Below are positions 52,954 through 63,072 of a stretch of DNA of 64,000 bases, in pieces. The notes under the pieces are model-generated. The model was not told the origin of the DNA, did no database searches, and was given only the letters and a program-made list of their open reading frames with translations. Location: assembly GCA_022447555.1 (NCBI GenBank), contig JAKVBF010000009.1:179758-243757 (forward strand). The letters are read 5' to 3'. Each line of letters opens with the position of its first letter. Positions within the stretch are counted from its first letter, which is position 1. A program made the translations under genes and the position numbers. Source of the DNA: Mariniblastus sp. (GTDB taxonomy: Bacteria > Planctomycetota > Planctomycetia > Pirellulales > Pirellulaceae).

Positions 52954-53907
52954 ATGCAACTTAACCGAATCATTATTTTGTTGGCTGTCGCAGGAGGCTT
53001 TGCATTGAGCGCTTCCTTTGCTTCCTCTCAGGAAGAGGCCAGCAAGGCGACCACGCAACCGATCTACAGAGTCCCTCGAACGGTTACCTCGGCGATAGTG
53101 AATCCAGCCCAACAAGAGGCCGAAGAAAAGGGAAGTCAAGAGGGAGAGAGGATCGCCGAATTGCCGAGTTTGCCGACTTCTAAGCCCCATCCTTTGGATC
53201 GCGCTCTGGAGATCGCTCATAATGGTTTAGAGCATATTCATGATGAAATATTCGATTACTCTGCGATCATGGTCAAACGAGAACGAGTCGACAATCGGTT
53301 GGGCGAAATGGAATACATGCGAATCAAAATTCGCAATGGTCGTAAGGTTGGCGAGCAGAACGTTCCCTTCAGTGTGTACATGAAATTTCTAAAACCCAAA
53401 GCATCTGCGGGTCGCGAGGTGATTTGGGTAAAGGGTCAGAATGAAGGAAAATTAATCGCTCACGAATCAGGCCTTTTGGGTATTAAACGCTTTTATCTGG
53501 ATCCAGATGGCTGGGTAGCGATGAAGGGGAATCGATATCCGATTTACGATGCTGGAATCGAAAATTTAGTGGTTAAGTTGATCGAAAAAGCAACGCGTGA
53601 CCGTGCCTTGGGGCTCTGTGAAGTCAACTATGTTGAGGGAGCCAAGATCAACAAACGCAGTTGTACGATGATCGAAGTGACCCATCCGGTTCGAAAAGAG
53701 GGGCTGGAGTTTCATAAAGCCAAAGTCTACATCGATGATGAGCATAACATTCCTGTCCGTTATGCTGCCTATGATTGGCCGACGACTGAGGGTGGTAAGC
53801 CTCAGCTGATCGAAGAGTACACCTACATCAAGGTTCAGTTAAACATCGGTTTGAGCGACGAAGATTTCGACCCAAATAACCCGGCCTACGATTATCCTGC
53901 TAATTAA
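52954..53907 (+). CDS. Secreted DUF1571 protein
   Basis: A 317-residue exported protein of the DUF1571 family, which is common in planctomycetes. The signal peptide ends near SFASSQEEA (residue 25). A disordered linker follows, then the family core with YSAIMVKRERVDNRLGEME, PFSVYMKFLKPKASAGREVIW and WVAMKGNRYPIYDAGIENLV. The function is unknown; an outer-membrane or lipid-binding fold related to LolA/LppX has been suggested for similar families, which I cannot test here. A strong AAGGAGG site fixes the start, and a terminator follows. Confidence 0.88.
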   Translation: MQLNRIIILLAVAGGFALSASFASSQEEASKATTQPIYRVPRTVTSAIVNPAQQEAEEKGSQEGERIAELPSLPTSKPHPLDRALEIAHNGLEHIHDEIFDYSAIMVKRERVDNRLGEMEYMRIKIRNGRKVGEQNVPFSVYMKFLKPKASAGREVIWVKGQNEGKLIAHESGLLGIKRFYLDPDGWVAMKGNRYPIYDAGIENLVVKLIEKATRDRALGLCEVNYVEGAKINKRSCTMIEVTHPVRKEGLEFHKAKVYIDDEHNIPVRYAAYDWPTTEGGKPQLIEEYTYIKVQLNIGLSDEDFDPNNPAYDYPAN

Positions 53908-53944
53908 TAGACCGAAACGCGTAGGCGTTCGTTGAGGAACCACA

Positions 53945-53972
53945 AAGCCACCTGTTGAGGGTGGCTTTTTTA
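53945..53972 (+). terminator. Rho-independent terminator after DUF1571 gene
   Basis: Arms AAGCCACC and GGTGGCTT surround TGTTGAG and run into TTTTTT. It lies 38 bases after the stop codon. Confidence 0.88.
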
Positions 53973-54150
53973 ATGGTTGAGTGATTTCGGGCGACACGAT
54001 GGGCAGCCATGTTTGATTAATGGAGTTTCACCGTTAGGATAATTGTGGGGATTTCTTTGGTCGTCGATCGGATGGCGATCGGATGGCCGCTCGGCTTTTA
54101 GAAGACTTCCCATTTTGATCTTCGATGATCCATTGCAAGGGAGTTAAGTG

Positions 54151-55458
54151 ATGCCGCTACGCAATTTGGTTGTGATCACCCTGGTGGCACTGTTCTCACT
54201 GGCATGTTATTCGGTTGCCTCTAAAAATAGGTACGCGAACCTGTTTGCCGAAGCATTGGACGTGATCGATCGCGAAGCGCTTCGTGATATTCCCCGTCGC
54301 GAGCTGTTTGAGAACGCGATGGACGGGATGATGACGGAGTTGGATGAGCACTCGATGTATATTTCCGGGGATATGTTTCGGGCGTTCGATGAGGACATGA
54401 AACAAGAGTTTGGCGGTGTTGGCATTTATGTCGACAACGATCCAGTTAGTCAAAGACTGATTGTCTTAGCCCCCATTCCCAATACACCAGCATATAAAGC
54501 GGGTGTTCAATCCGGCGACTGGATCCAAGAGATTAGTGGCAAGTCGACCGATGGTTTGGCTCGTGGTGATGCGGTCAAACTGATGCGTGGTCCCACAGGG
54601 GAGCCTGTTACGGTCAAAATCGAACGCGCGGGAGCGGCCTGGGAAGAGACTTTGATTCGCGAGGCAATACCGGTACCTTCTCTTCACGGCGACTGGCGTA
54701 TGGCCAGTGGGAAGTGGAGTTTTACGCTGAAAGACCATCCTGACATCGCCTACTTGCGCCTGATGCAATTCGGTTCGATGTCGGTAGAAGAATTTGAGGC
54801 GGCGCTTGAAGAGGTGTCGGATGACGCTCAAGGTTTGATATTGGACCTACGAAATAATTCTGGCGGGCTTTTAGAAGCAGCGATTCAAATCAGCGATCTA
54901 TTTTTGGGTGACGGGAAAACGATCGTGAGTACACGCGGCCGTGGAGGCAGGTTAGTAGAGGAGATGTACTCTGGGTCACCTGCGGTCTTTCCGAAAAACA
55001 AACCAATGGTGGTTCTTGTGAATCGTAATTCTGCAAGTGCGAGTGAAATTGTGGCGGCTTGTTTGCAGGATCACGGACGCGCTGTGGTGGTCGGGGAACA
55101 GACGTGGGGGAAAGGGACGGTACAGCATGTTATCCCCATAGAGCGTGGGTTGAGCGCGCTGAAACTGACCACGTCTAGCTATTGGCGACCCTCCGGACAA
55201 AACATCGATCGTTTTGGCGAAGAGGCCCTGGAAACGGGTGTGTGGGGTGTCATTCCTGCGGAAGAGAATCGAATTGAATTAACCAAGGAGGTTTTATTCG
55301 AGAATGCGAGGCAGAGGAATCAGCGGGATCTGCAAGGATTGGTCGGTGCACCGGAAATGTTACAGGCGGCGGATCTGGAAGGTGAACAACCGCATGTCGA
55401 CCAACCACTCCAACGGGCTATTAACGTGATTCAAGAAGAATTACAAAACAAAAACTGA
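54151..55458 (+). CDS. S41-family C-terminal processing peptidase
   Basis: A 435-residue S41 peptidase (CtpA/Prc type), which trims or degrades envelope proteins at their C-terminus. The N-terminal segment LVALFSLACYS may be a signal or lipoprotein anchor. A PDZ domain (about 85-175) precedes the catalytic domain. The Ser is Ser296 in NSASASE and the Lys is Lys321 in WGKGTVQ; they are 25 residues apart, as Ser452 and Lys477 are in E. coli Prc. ATG 54151 was chosen over the overlapping GTG three bases earlier. The M42 gene follows by about 40 bases and may be co-transcribed. Confidence 0.92.
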   Translation: MPLRNLVVITLVALFSLACYSVASKNRYANLFAEALDVIDREALRDIPRRELFENAMDGMMTELDEHSMYISGDMFRAFDEDMKQEFGGVGIYVDNDPVSQRLIVLAPIPNTPAYKAGVQSGDWIQEISGKSTDGLARGDAVKLMRGPTGEPVTVKIERAGAAWEETLIREAIPVPSLHGDWRMASGKWSFTLKDHPDIAYLRLMQFGSMSVEEFEAALEEVSDDAQGLILDLRNNSGGLLEAAIQISDLFLGDGKTIVSTRGRGGRLVEEMYSGSPAVFPKNKPMVVLVNRNSASASEIVAACLQDHGRAVVVGEQTWGKGTVQHVIPIERGLSALKLTTSSYWRPSGQNIDRFGEEALETGVWGVIPAEENRIELTKEVLFENARQRNQRDLQGLVGAPEMLQAADLEGEQPHVDQPLQRAINVIQEELQNKN

Positions 55459-55500
55459 ATGTTAAATCAAACTGATTTTTAATGGTAAAGTAGGTCGACG

Positions 55501-56562
55501 ATGGATGCCAAAGCGAAAGAGTTTCTCGTAACACTGGTCGAGACACCGGGTGTTTCCGGTGATGAACAGCGCGTCCAGGAGGTGGTTCGGAACTACGCCC
55601 GTGAATTCGTCGATGAAATGAAAACTGATTTGCATGGGAATTTGATTCTTGCCAAGAATCCCGATGCAGCCGTGCGAGTGATGTTGGCCGGGCACGCAGA
55701 TCAAATCGGTTTGATCGTGTCGAGTATCGACGAAGATGGGTACATCTATACTCAGACGGTAGGTGGTTGGGACCCACAGCAACTGATTGGACAGCGAATG
55801 ACGGTTTGGACCCAAAGCGGTCCAGTCGCGGGTGTGATCGCGCGCAAAGCGATACATTTATTGGACGAGTCGGAACGTAAACAGGTAGTGAAAACCAAGG
55901 ATCTCTGGATTGATATCGGCGCTCGAGACAGAGAGGAAGCAGAGGCTCTCGTGGAAATCGGTGATTCCGTCACCCTCGAGCTACGGTACCAAGATCTTTT
56001 AAATGGTTTGGCCAATTCACCAGCGATGGATAATCGGACGGGAGTCTGGGTCGTGGTGGAGGCAATGCGACGAGCAGCCGAGATGGATCTCTCATGCGGC
56101 TTGTTTGCCGTTTCTACAGTGCAAGAAGAAATCGGATTGAGGGGGGCGAAAACGGCCGCTTTTGATGTTGACCCGCATGTTGGGATCGCTGTTGACGTGA
56201 CACATGCCACCGATTGTCCGACGATCGATACGCGGCAGTTGGGTAAGATTAAACTGGGTGGCGGGCCGGTTGTTGTGCGAGGTCCAAATGTTAACCCCAT
56301 TGTCGCGCAACGTCTAAAAAGCTTGAGTGATGATCACCAGCTACCGGTTCAGACGGCGGCGTTGGGGCGAGCTGCGCCGAACGATTCCAATGCGTTACAG
56401 GTAACGCGAGGAGGCGTTGCAACGGGTATCTTGGCGGTGCCAAATCGTTACATGCACTCGGCGGTTGAAACGATATCACTTTCAGATATCGACGCGGCGG
56501 CCAGTTTGTTGGCTCATTTTGCAGCGTCGGTTTCAACATCCGCGGAGTTCAAACCGTCTTGA
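55501..56562 (+). CDS. M42-family metalloaminopeptidase
   Basis: A 353-residue M42 (FrvX/PepA-like) peptidase, a cytoplasmic dinuclear-metal aminopeptidase that forms tetrahedral dodecamers. Metal ligands are seen in GHADQIG (His65), AMDNRTG, QEEIGLRGA, AVDVTH and NRYMHSA, in family order. The inserted PDZ-like domain is the segment IGQRMTVWTQSGPVAGVI. Length is usual. It likely finishes peptide breakdown after the S46 or S41 enzymes, though no physical link is shown. Confidence 0.93.
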   Translation: MDAKAKEFLVTLVETPGVSGDEQRVQEVVRNYAREFVDEMKTDLHGNLILAKNPDAAVRVMLAGHADQIGLIVSSIDEDGYIYTQTVGGWDPQQLIGQRMTVWTQSGPVAGVIARKAIHLLDESERKQVVKTKDLWIDIGARDREEAEALVEIGDSVTLELRYQDLLNGLANSPAMDNRTGVWVVVEAMRRAAEMDLSCGLFAVSTVQEEIGLRGAKTAAFDVDPHVGIAVDVTHATDCPTIDTRQLGKIKLGGGPVVVRGPNVNPIVAQRLKSLSDDHQLPVQTAALGRAAPNDSNALQVTRGGVATGILAVPNRYMHSAVETISLSDIDAAASLLAHFAASVSTSAEFKPS

Positions 56563-57009
56563 GATCGCGACAGGTTGTATGATGCCGTTTTCGGGTTTCT
56601 TGGGCTGCATTATTGAATGGGTTTTTTTGGGTAGGACGGTTGGCGGATGGGTTAGCCACTTCTTCAGGGGTAGGTTCGTAACGGATGAGATGGAATTACG
56701 GCGATTATTGAGTTTTCTGAACCGCCCATGGCCGAAGTGAACGCTAAAGCCGTTGACATTCAGTTGGTTATTTCGAAAATCGAAGGATGGATGGGAGCGT
56801 TCGAATTTAAATTTTTGGCCCAACCAGAGGGTTGGGGCTAATTTTGAGATTTCGACGAGAACGTTAACGGGGACCAGCCTTGAATGGTTGAAGACCTTGG
56901 TTGCTTGCGTGTTATGCAGCGCGGTCAGGGTTCCGTTTCCGTTTAAAACCGAGGGCGAAACCTTGGGGATTTCGTGGCTGGCTCCATAGCATAAAAGGTA
57001 AATGATAAT
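56563..57009. other. Intergenic stretch before aconitase
   Basis: About 450 bases with no supported gene. A plus-strand frame inside it (56417-56740) overlaps the M42 gene end and shows no protein features. The bases just before aconitase include AAAAGGT, a weak ribosome site. No promoter was assigned. Confidence 0.4.
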
Positions 57010-59829
57010 ATGGCACTCGACGCGACGCGAATATTCAAGACGGGCTCTGGTGCGGAGGGACGATTCAGTTCTCTTCCAGCACTCGAAGAGCTTGGTTTTG
57101 GCGAAATTTCAAGGCTGCCGATCTCTATACGAGTCGTTCTGGAATCGCTGGTTCGTAATTGCGATGGCCGTAAAGTAACTGAAGAGGACGTCAGGAATCT
57201 AGCCAATTGGACAGCGCCGCAACCTGGTGACTATGAGGTTCCCTTCACGGTGGGACGTGTGGTTTTACAAGATTTCACCGGTGTCCCGCTGGTCGTGGAT
57301 TTGGCTGCCATGCGGAATGCTGCGGCCGATGCAGGGGCGGATGCCTCGGTAGTCGAACCACTGGTTCCCGTCGACTTGGTGATTGATCACTCAGTTCAGG
57401 TGGATTTCGCAGGTTCTCAAGCGGCCCTAAACCGCAATCTTGAGATTGAATTTATTCGTAATAAGGAACGGTATCAATTTCTCAAATGGGGGCAGCAAGC
57501 CTTTAGTACATTCGGGGTGGTTCCACCGGGTATTGGTATCGTTCATCAAGTGAACCTTGAATTTTTGGCCAAGGGCGTTTTAGAAAAAGACGGAACCTAT
57601 TATCCAGATACGTTGGTAGGTACCGATTCCCACACCACGATGATCAACGGACTCGGGGTAGTGGGATGGGGCGTGGGTGGCATTGAAGCAGAAGCCGCCA
57701 TGCTCGGACAACCGGTAACGTTTTTGGTCCCCGAAGTGGTTGGCGTTCACCTTTACGGCACCCTCGCCGAGGGAGTGACCGCGACCGACCTTACACTACA
57801 AGTAACGCAGATGCTACGTGAGCATGGCGTGGTCGGGAAATTCGTAGAGTTTTTTGGTCCGGGAGCGAAAGCGCTAAGTCTTCCCGACCGAGCAACCATT
57901 GCAAATATGGCCCCTGAATACGGTGCTACAATGGGATTCTTCCCCGTTGATGAAGAGGCAATTGCTTACTTCCGAGGAACCGGGCGAACAGAAGAAGAAT
58001 GCGTCACGATAGAAAATTACTATCGAGCGCAGGGCATGTTCGGTATCCCGGACAAGGGGGACGTGGATTTCACAGTGACGCTTGAATTGGATTTGTCTTC
58101 CGTGGTTCCCGCTGTATCGGGTCCGAAACGGCCTCAGGACCGAATCGACGTCACAGATCTTGGCGAGAAATTCAACGAGCTTTTTGAAGCACCCGTTGCC
58201 GATGGCGGTTTTGGCCGGGCGCGCGATACACGTGAGGCCGAAGTTTCTTTTGAACTCGAGTCGCCGGCTGGGTTCTCACCGACAGGTCAAGAACTATTAA
58301 CCGAGGCGGGTGTGGCTGTTGCTACGGACGAGGTGGATACTCAGACAAGCCTCAAACACGGTTCGGTACTGATTGCCGCAATCACATCCTGCACCAACAC
58401 ATCGAATCCAAGTGTGATGCTTGCGGCCGGATTGGTCGCCAAGAAAGCGAATGCCTTGGGCGTGAAAATCGCGCCTTATGTGAAAACGTCATTAGGACCG
58501 GGTTCCAGGGTCGTGACCGATTACTTTAATGCAACAGGATTGCAGTCGGAGCTCGACGAATTAGGTTTTCAAACGGTGGGGTATGGGTGCACGACCTGCA
58601 TCGGCAACTCAGGACCCTTAGCTCCAGAAATTGAGTCGGCCATATCGGAAGAGGACCTTGTCTGTGCTTCGGTTCTTTCGGGCAATCGAAATTTTGAGGC
58701 GCGTGTTCATGGTTCGATCCGAGCAAACTTCTTGATGTCGCCACCCTTGGTGGTCGCTTATGCTATTGCAGGTCGGGTCGACCTCGATCTGGCAAACGAT
58801 CCAATCAGTAAAGACAAAGATGGCAACCCAGTCTATTTGAAAGATATCTGGCCGTCGTCGGAAGAAGTGAAAGAGGTGATCGGGTCGGCGTTGGTGCCTG
58901 AAGTGTTTAAAAAACTGTATCAAAATCTCGATGTCGCCAACCCGAATTGGGTTGAAATCGAGTCGGCAACGGGGCCCACCTTTGACTGGGACGCATCGTC
59001 AACCTACATTCAAAATCCACCGTTTTTCGACGGCTTCTCAAGAACCCCCTCAACCGAAGGTAAAAACATCTCAAACGCTAGGCCGTTAGGGATTTTTGCT
59101 GATTCCGTAACTACGGATCACATTTCACCCGCCGGCTCGATTGTGCCGACCTCTCCAGCTGGGCAATACTTGATTGAGCATGGTGTCGAGCAATCCAAAT
59201 TTAACTCTTTTGGATCGCGACGAGGAAATGACCGTGTCATGACCCGTGGCACGTTTGGTAATGTGCGTATTAAGAATTTGATGTGTGCTGGAATCGAAGG
59301 TGGATACACTCAGTATTTCGGTCCGTCAGATGTCCCGGCTCCGGATAAAGAAATCGCTGCGATTTCATCTGGTAAGCCGACCCATATATACAATGCCGCA
59401 GAGGCCTACAAAGCCGATGGAACCAATCTCATTGTGATTGGCGGTGAAGACTACGGGATGGGATCGTCGCGTGACTGGGCAGCTAAAGGGACGCGGTTGT
59501 TGGGCGTTTCGGCCGTGATCACGAAGTCTTTTGAGCGAATCCACCGTTCCAACCTCATTGGCATGGGTGTATTGCCCTTAACTTTTAAACACCGCGAAGA
59601 CTACGAAAAAGTAGTTAGTTTGTCGGATGCCACGTTTGGTATCACCGGGCTCGATTGCCCGCTTGCCCCCATGCAGGATGCCATGCTTACGGTCTCCCCG
59701 CCGGATGGTGACGTATTCGAGATTCCCTTGACCGTGAGGTTGGATACGCCGGCCGAAGTCGATTATTACCTCAGCGGTGGGATCCTTCCTTATGTGCTCA
59801 ACCAGATTCTCGAAAATACTGAATCGTAG
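57010..59829 (+). CDS. acnA: Aconitate hydratase A
   Basis: AcnA isomerises citrate to isocitrate in the TCA cycle and can act as an RNA-binding regulator when its cluster is lost. The 939-residue length is full. The [4Fe-4S] ligands are Cys461 ([12 protein letters not shown]) and Cys527 and Cys530 ([14 protein letters not shown]). The [28 protein letters not shown] and [14 protein letters not shown] segments, and the C-terminal [17 protein letters not shown] swivel-domain motif, are all present. It stands alone between an empty stretch and a divergent-type inverted repeat. Confidence 0.97.
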   Translation: MALDATRIFKTGSGAEGRFSSLPALEELGFGEISRLPISIRVVLESLVRNCDGRKVTEEDVRNLANWTAPQPGDYEVPFTVGRVVLQDFTGVPLVVDLAAMRNAAADAGADASVVEPLVPVDLVIDHSVQVDFAGSQAALNRNLEIEFIRNKERYQFLKWGQQAFSTFGVVPPGIGIVHQVNLEFLAKGVLEKDGTYYPDTLVGTDSHTTMINGLGVVGWGVGGIEAEAAMLGQPVTFLVPEVVGVHLYGTLAEGVTATDLTLQVTQMLREHGVVGKFVEFFGPGAKALSLPDRATIANMAPEYGATMGFFPVDEEAIAYFRGTGRTEEECVTIENYYRAQGMFGIPDKGDVDFTVTLELDLSSVVPAVSGPKRPQDRIDVTDLGEKFNELFEAPVADGGFGRARDTREAEVSFELESPAGFSPTGQELLTEAGVAVATDEVDTQTSLKHGSVLIAAITSCTNTSNPSVMLAAGLVAKKANALGVKIAPYVKTSLGPGSRVVTDYFNATGLQSELDELGFQTVGYGCTTCIGNSGPLAPEIESAISEEDLVCASVLSGNRNFEARVHGSIRANFLMSPPLVVAYAIAGRVDLDLANDPISKDKDGNPVYLKDIWPSSEEVKEVIGSALVPEVFKKLYQNLDVANPNWVEIESATGPTFDWDASSTYIQNPPFFDGFSRTPSTEGKNISNARPLGIFADSVTTDHISPAGSIVPTSPAGQYLIEHGVEQSKFNSFGSRRGNDRVMTRGTFGNVRIKNLMCAGIEGGYTQYFGPSDVPAPDKEIAAISSGKPTHIYNAAEAYKADGTNLIVIGGEDYGMGSSRDWAAKGTRLLGVSAVITKSFERIHRSNLIGMGVLPLTFKHREDYEKVVSLSDATFGITGLDCPLAPMQDAMLTVSPPDGDVFEIPLTVRLDTPAEVDYYLSGGILPYVLNQILENTES

Positions 59830-59846
59830 GCATCGGATGACCACGC

Positions 59847-59921
59847 ACCGATGATTGCCCTGTTGCGACCAGAACGTTTGCGGCTGTGGATCACAAACGA
59901 TATGGTTTGGTGATCATCGGT
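59847..59921. repeat. Compound inverted repeat after acnA
   Basis: An outer pair ACCGATGAT (59847) and ATCATCGGT (59913) encloses an inner stem GATCACAAAC (59889-59898) and GTTTGGTGATC (59905-59915). There is no T run, so it is not a standard terminator. It lies 20 to 90 bases after the acnA stop. Confidence 0.4.
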
Positions 59922-59999
59922 CGCGATAGGTCCCGCAGCCAGCGCCCTTCCTTGGCAAAGTTGACACCTTGGGGGCACACACTCCATCAGAAAGGTGGC

Positions 60000-61526
60000 T
60001 CATTGCTGAGACGCAGCTTCCGCCTCACCCTGTGCGTGACGGATGCGACGTTCCAATAATTTTTCTGCCTGAGCTAGTGATTCGGCATGCGCTGGATCCT
60101 CTGCGACATTTGTTTCTTCCCCGGGATCTTTTTTGAGCTCCGTTAAGACCCGCTTGCCAGTCAAGCTTCCGTCACCCACTTGTCGCCATTCGGTGTAGCG
60201 ATAATTTCCAAAACGAATACTGTGTCCTATCTCAGTTTTAGTACCTCCAGCTGGGTAGGAGCTGTAAGCCGACCGGCGATGCCCCTTTTTAGGATCGTCA
60301 AAAAGAGAGGCGAAGCTGCGTCCCTGACAATGGCTTGGCACCTCTATGCCAGTCAATTCACAAAGAGTTGGATATAGGTCAATCAACTCCACTAAACGTG
60401 ATGTCGCGTGAGTCGCTTCTTTGCCTGAATGTTTGCCTGGTACTCGGATGATCAAGGGTACCCGCGTATCGCACTCAAAATTTGTATGCTTGCACCAGCT
60501 GGAATGATCTCCCAGCTTCCACCCATGGTCGCCCCACAAAACCACGATCGTGTTATCGGCCAGGCCATTCTCCCGAAGAGAATCCAGGATCAAACCTAAG
60601 TTCGCATCGGTGTAACTAGTGCAGGCAGCATAGCCATGAAGTAATCGGCGATTCAAACCCTCTGAAAAATCGGTTGGCATGTTTCCTTCAAAGTCCGAGT
60701 ATCTTGCCATCTCACCCGCTCGTAAATTTGCGGCATAAGCCGGATAACCCGGTGGAATGGCGGTGTTAGGGGGCATTTCAAAGTGATCTCTCTGATAGAG
60801 ATCCCAATATTTTTTCGGGGCAACAAAGGGGAGATGGGGCTTGGTCAAACCGACAGCTAAGAAAAACGGTGAGGCAGTCTGACCCGTGGTATTCTGACCC
60901 TTCCCAAATTCTTTTAATAACCGTGCAGCCTCCGCTGCTCGCAGTCCGTCGGCATAAGCCGTATCTCGCACATCAGCCATCTCCGTCAGCGGACCTCTGG
61001 GTGGACGGCCGGAATCGTTTGCTTTCGGATTTTTTTGTTTTAGTAAAGCTCGATTCTCGGGTAAGGCATACATTGGTGCGTTTGGGTTCAGCCACTGGTT
61101 CCAGTTTTCTATGTCAACGCCGGGTCCTTTGGTGCCGTGGTAAATCTTCCCCAGGCCAATCGCTTGATAATCTTGATTTTTAAAATGTTGGTTCATCGTT
61201 AGTAAGTTCGGCCATCGGTTTCGCCAGCCCTGTACATGGAACGTCTGCTCTGACGTTCGTGTTGGATAAAGCCCGCCCATTAGAGAAAGTCGCGAAGCCC
61301 CACAAACGGCCTGCTGACAATAAGCCCGATCGAACCGCAAGCCAGTCATTGCAAATCGATCAAAGTTGGGTGTTTTAGACCGGGCTCCATAAGTTCCTAG
61401 TTCTGGTCTTAAATCATCCACCGCAATGAAAAGGACATTCGGTCGATCTTCAGCCCATGAAGGCAACAGAAGCCCGGAAAACAGAAAGAATAACCCAAAA
61501 ATACAGGTCGGGATAACTCGAAACAT
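60000..61526 (-). CDS. Secreted formylglycine sulfatase, copy 2 (iduronate-2-sulfatase-like)
   Basis: A 508-residue sulfatase of the iduronate-2-sulfatase-like branch. A signal peptide (FRVIPTCIFGLFFLFSGLLL) begins at ATG 61526; an upstream ATG at 61586 would add 20 residues without signal character. The metal site starts with NVLFIAVDDLRPEL, and the formylglycine motif is CGASR at Cys75 (C-x-A-S-R form). The LWGDHGWKLGDHSSWCKHTNFE segment is conserved in this branch. It would remove sulfate from a glycan or glycosaminoglycan-like substrate. It is transcribed towards acnA and away from the sigma factor. Confidence 0.9.
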   Translation of the reverse strand: MFRVIPTCIFGLFFLFSGLLLPSWAEDRPNVLFIAVDDLRPELGTYGARSKTPNFDRFAMTGLRFDRAYCQQAVCGASRLSLMGGLYPTRTSEQTFHVQGWRNRWPNLLTMNQHFKNQDYQAIGLGKIYHGTKGPGVDIENWNQWLNPNAPMYALPENRALLKQKNPKANDSGRPPRGPLTEMADVRDTAYADGLRAAEAARLLKEFGKGQNTTGQTASPFFLAVGLTKPHLPFVAPKKYWDLYQRDHFEMPPNTAIPPGYPAYAANLRAGEMARYSDFEGNMPTDFSEGLNRRLLHGYAACTSYTDANLGLILDSLRENGLADNTIVVLWGDHGWKLGDHSSWCKHTNFECDTRVPLIIRVPGKHSGKEATHATSRLVELIDLYPTLCELTGIEVPSHCQGRSFASLFDDPKKGHRRSAYSSYPAGGTKTEIGHSIRFGNYRYTEWRQVGDGSLTGKRVLTELKKDPGEETNVAEDPAHAESLAQAEKLLERRIRHAQGEAEAASQQ

Positions 61527-62039
61527 GACGGTTAAAATCTCAGGCAAAGTTAATTGAAGATGAAAACGGACCTCGTGCTTCACCATTCTAGATCGTTAGG
61601 CCCTTAAGTCCAGTTGATCTTGTTGAGCGCTGGATTCTACAGAGAAGTCGTATCGGGAGAACCGCTACACCTTAGATTGCCAACGATTACCTTTCAGAGC
61701 AAGCAAACGCAGGGAATCTAAATTCATGAGTCCGAGCGACTTCGCCCATGTCTCTTTGTGAGAGAAGGTTTTTTGTTTTACTGCAGTTTGGGGTGGTAAT
61801 AGGCGGAATGCCATGGTTTAACGCAAGCGCGCCGTAAGCGAGGGTGCAAGCGGAATCGGAAATTTCCAGTAGGATTATTGGGGGCGCTATGGCCATAGGC
61901 ATGACAAAGATAACAAACCGAATAGTTAATACTTTGGTTCAATTCGCTTTAAATCGTCGTAATTTACCGAGTCTGTAGAGTCGCAGGGTCGATCGCCGAA
62001 GCTAGGGGTACGCCTAACCTTCTAACACTTGAGAATTTT
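61527..62039. other. Divergent intergenic region between sulfatase and sigma factor
   Basis: Over 500 bases with no supported gene; a 71-codon minus-strand frame within it has no ribosome site. It must hold promoters for both divergent neighbours. An AT-rich stretch at about 61920-61970 precedes the sigma-factor start. Confidence 0.45.
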
Positions 62040-62984
62040 ATGATTGAGTCGAGCGCCAACACGCCAATTGATATTGTGAGCCCTCCTGATTACGCAAATC
62101 AGGATGAAGCGGATTTGAAAAAGGCGCGTCGCAAAACGCGTAAGGAATCCGCCCTGCAAACGCCCTTGGAAACCTACCTGCGTGAGATCAATGAAACAAG
62201 TTTGTTGACGGCTCAGGAAGAGAAAGATTTGGCAAACCTGATCGCTGTGGGAGACGTTCAGGCTCGGGATCGAATGGTCCGGGCAAACTTACGGTTGGTG
62301 GTAAATATTGCGAGGGGCTACACGGGTAAAGGTCTTGGCTTACAAGATCTGATCGAAGAGGGGAATCTTGGGCTTTTGAGGGCGGTCGAGGGGTTTGACC
62401 CCACCATGGGCACTCGATTCAGTACCTACGCTAGTTACTGGATCAAGCAATCGATCAAACGATCTTTAATCAACTCAGCCAAAACCATTCGCATCCCTGC
62501 ATACATGGTCGAATTGTTGTCGAAATGGCGGCGGGCTACGAATCGCTTAACGGATGAATTGAAACGGAACCCTACGCCAGAAGAAATTGCCCGCGTACTT
62601 GGTTTGCCGAAACGGAAGTTGCCGATCATCAAAAAGGCGATCCAGATCTATAATTCGACCCCGCAAACCGATCAGCCTGAAGCCGGGTGGTCGTTGGGTG
62701 AAATGGTCATGGATGAGCGGACTCGTAGCCCGGACGACGAAATGTTGGAGAATGATGTTCTCAATCATGTGATGTCGATGCTGCACGAATTAGGTGAGCG
62801 AGAATCGAAGGTTCTTCAAATGAGATTCGGGCTATTCGATACGGAGCCCCACACGCTCAAGGAAATTGGGGAAAAATTAGGCCTGACGCGAGAACGCGTC
62901 CGTCAAATTGAGAACGAGGCCCTTAAGCGTCTGGGTGACGGTCTCCGAGATCCGTTTGACATGGAGATGACGATGCCTTTCTAA
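62040..62984 (+). CDS. RNA polymerase sigma-70 factor without region 1.1
   Basis: A 314-residue sigma factor of the RpoD/SigA family. Region 1.2 starts at TPLETYLREINETSLLTAQEE, and region 2 has MVRANLRLVVNIARGYTGKGL and RFSTYASYWIKQSIKRS for -10 recognition and melting. Region 3 follows, and region 4 has TLKEIGEKLGLTRERVRQIENE, the -35 helix-turn-helix. There is no acidic region 1.1 and the N-terminus is short, so it could be a group 2 factor or a compact main factor as seen in some planctomycetes. It has a long intergenic region upstream. Confidence 0.92.
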   Translation: MIESSANTPIDIVSPPDYANQDEADLKKARRKTRKESALQTPLETYLREINETSLLTAQEEKDLANLIAVGDVQARDRMVRANLRLVVNIARGYTGKGLGLQDLIEEGNLGLLRAVEGFDPTMGTRFSTYASYWIKQSIKRSLINSAKTIRIPAYMVELLSKWRRATNRLTDELKRNPTPEEIARVLGLPKRKLPIIKKAIQIYNSTPQTDQPEAGWSLGEMVMDERTRSPDDEMLENDVLNHVMSMLHELGERESKVLQMRFGLFDTEPHTLKEIGEKLGLTRERVRQIENEALKRLGDGLRDPFDMEMTMPF

Positions 62985-63072
62985 AAGGATCGTCGAGTGA
63001 TGGAAGATCGAAATACCGTCGATGGATGCAATTTGAGAATTGGCGGGTCAGTCGATTTTTTTGGTTGGCTTG

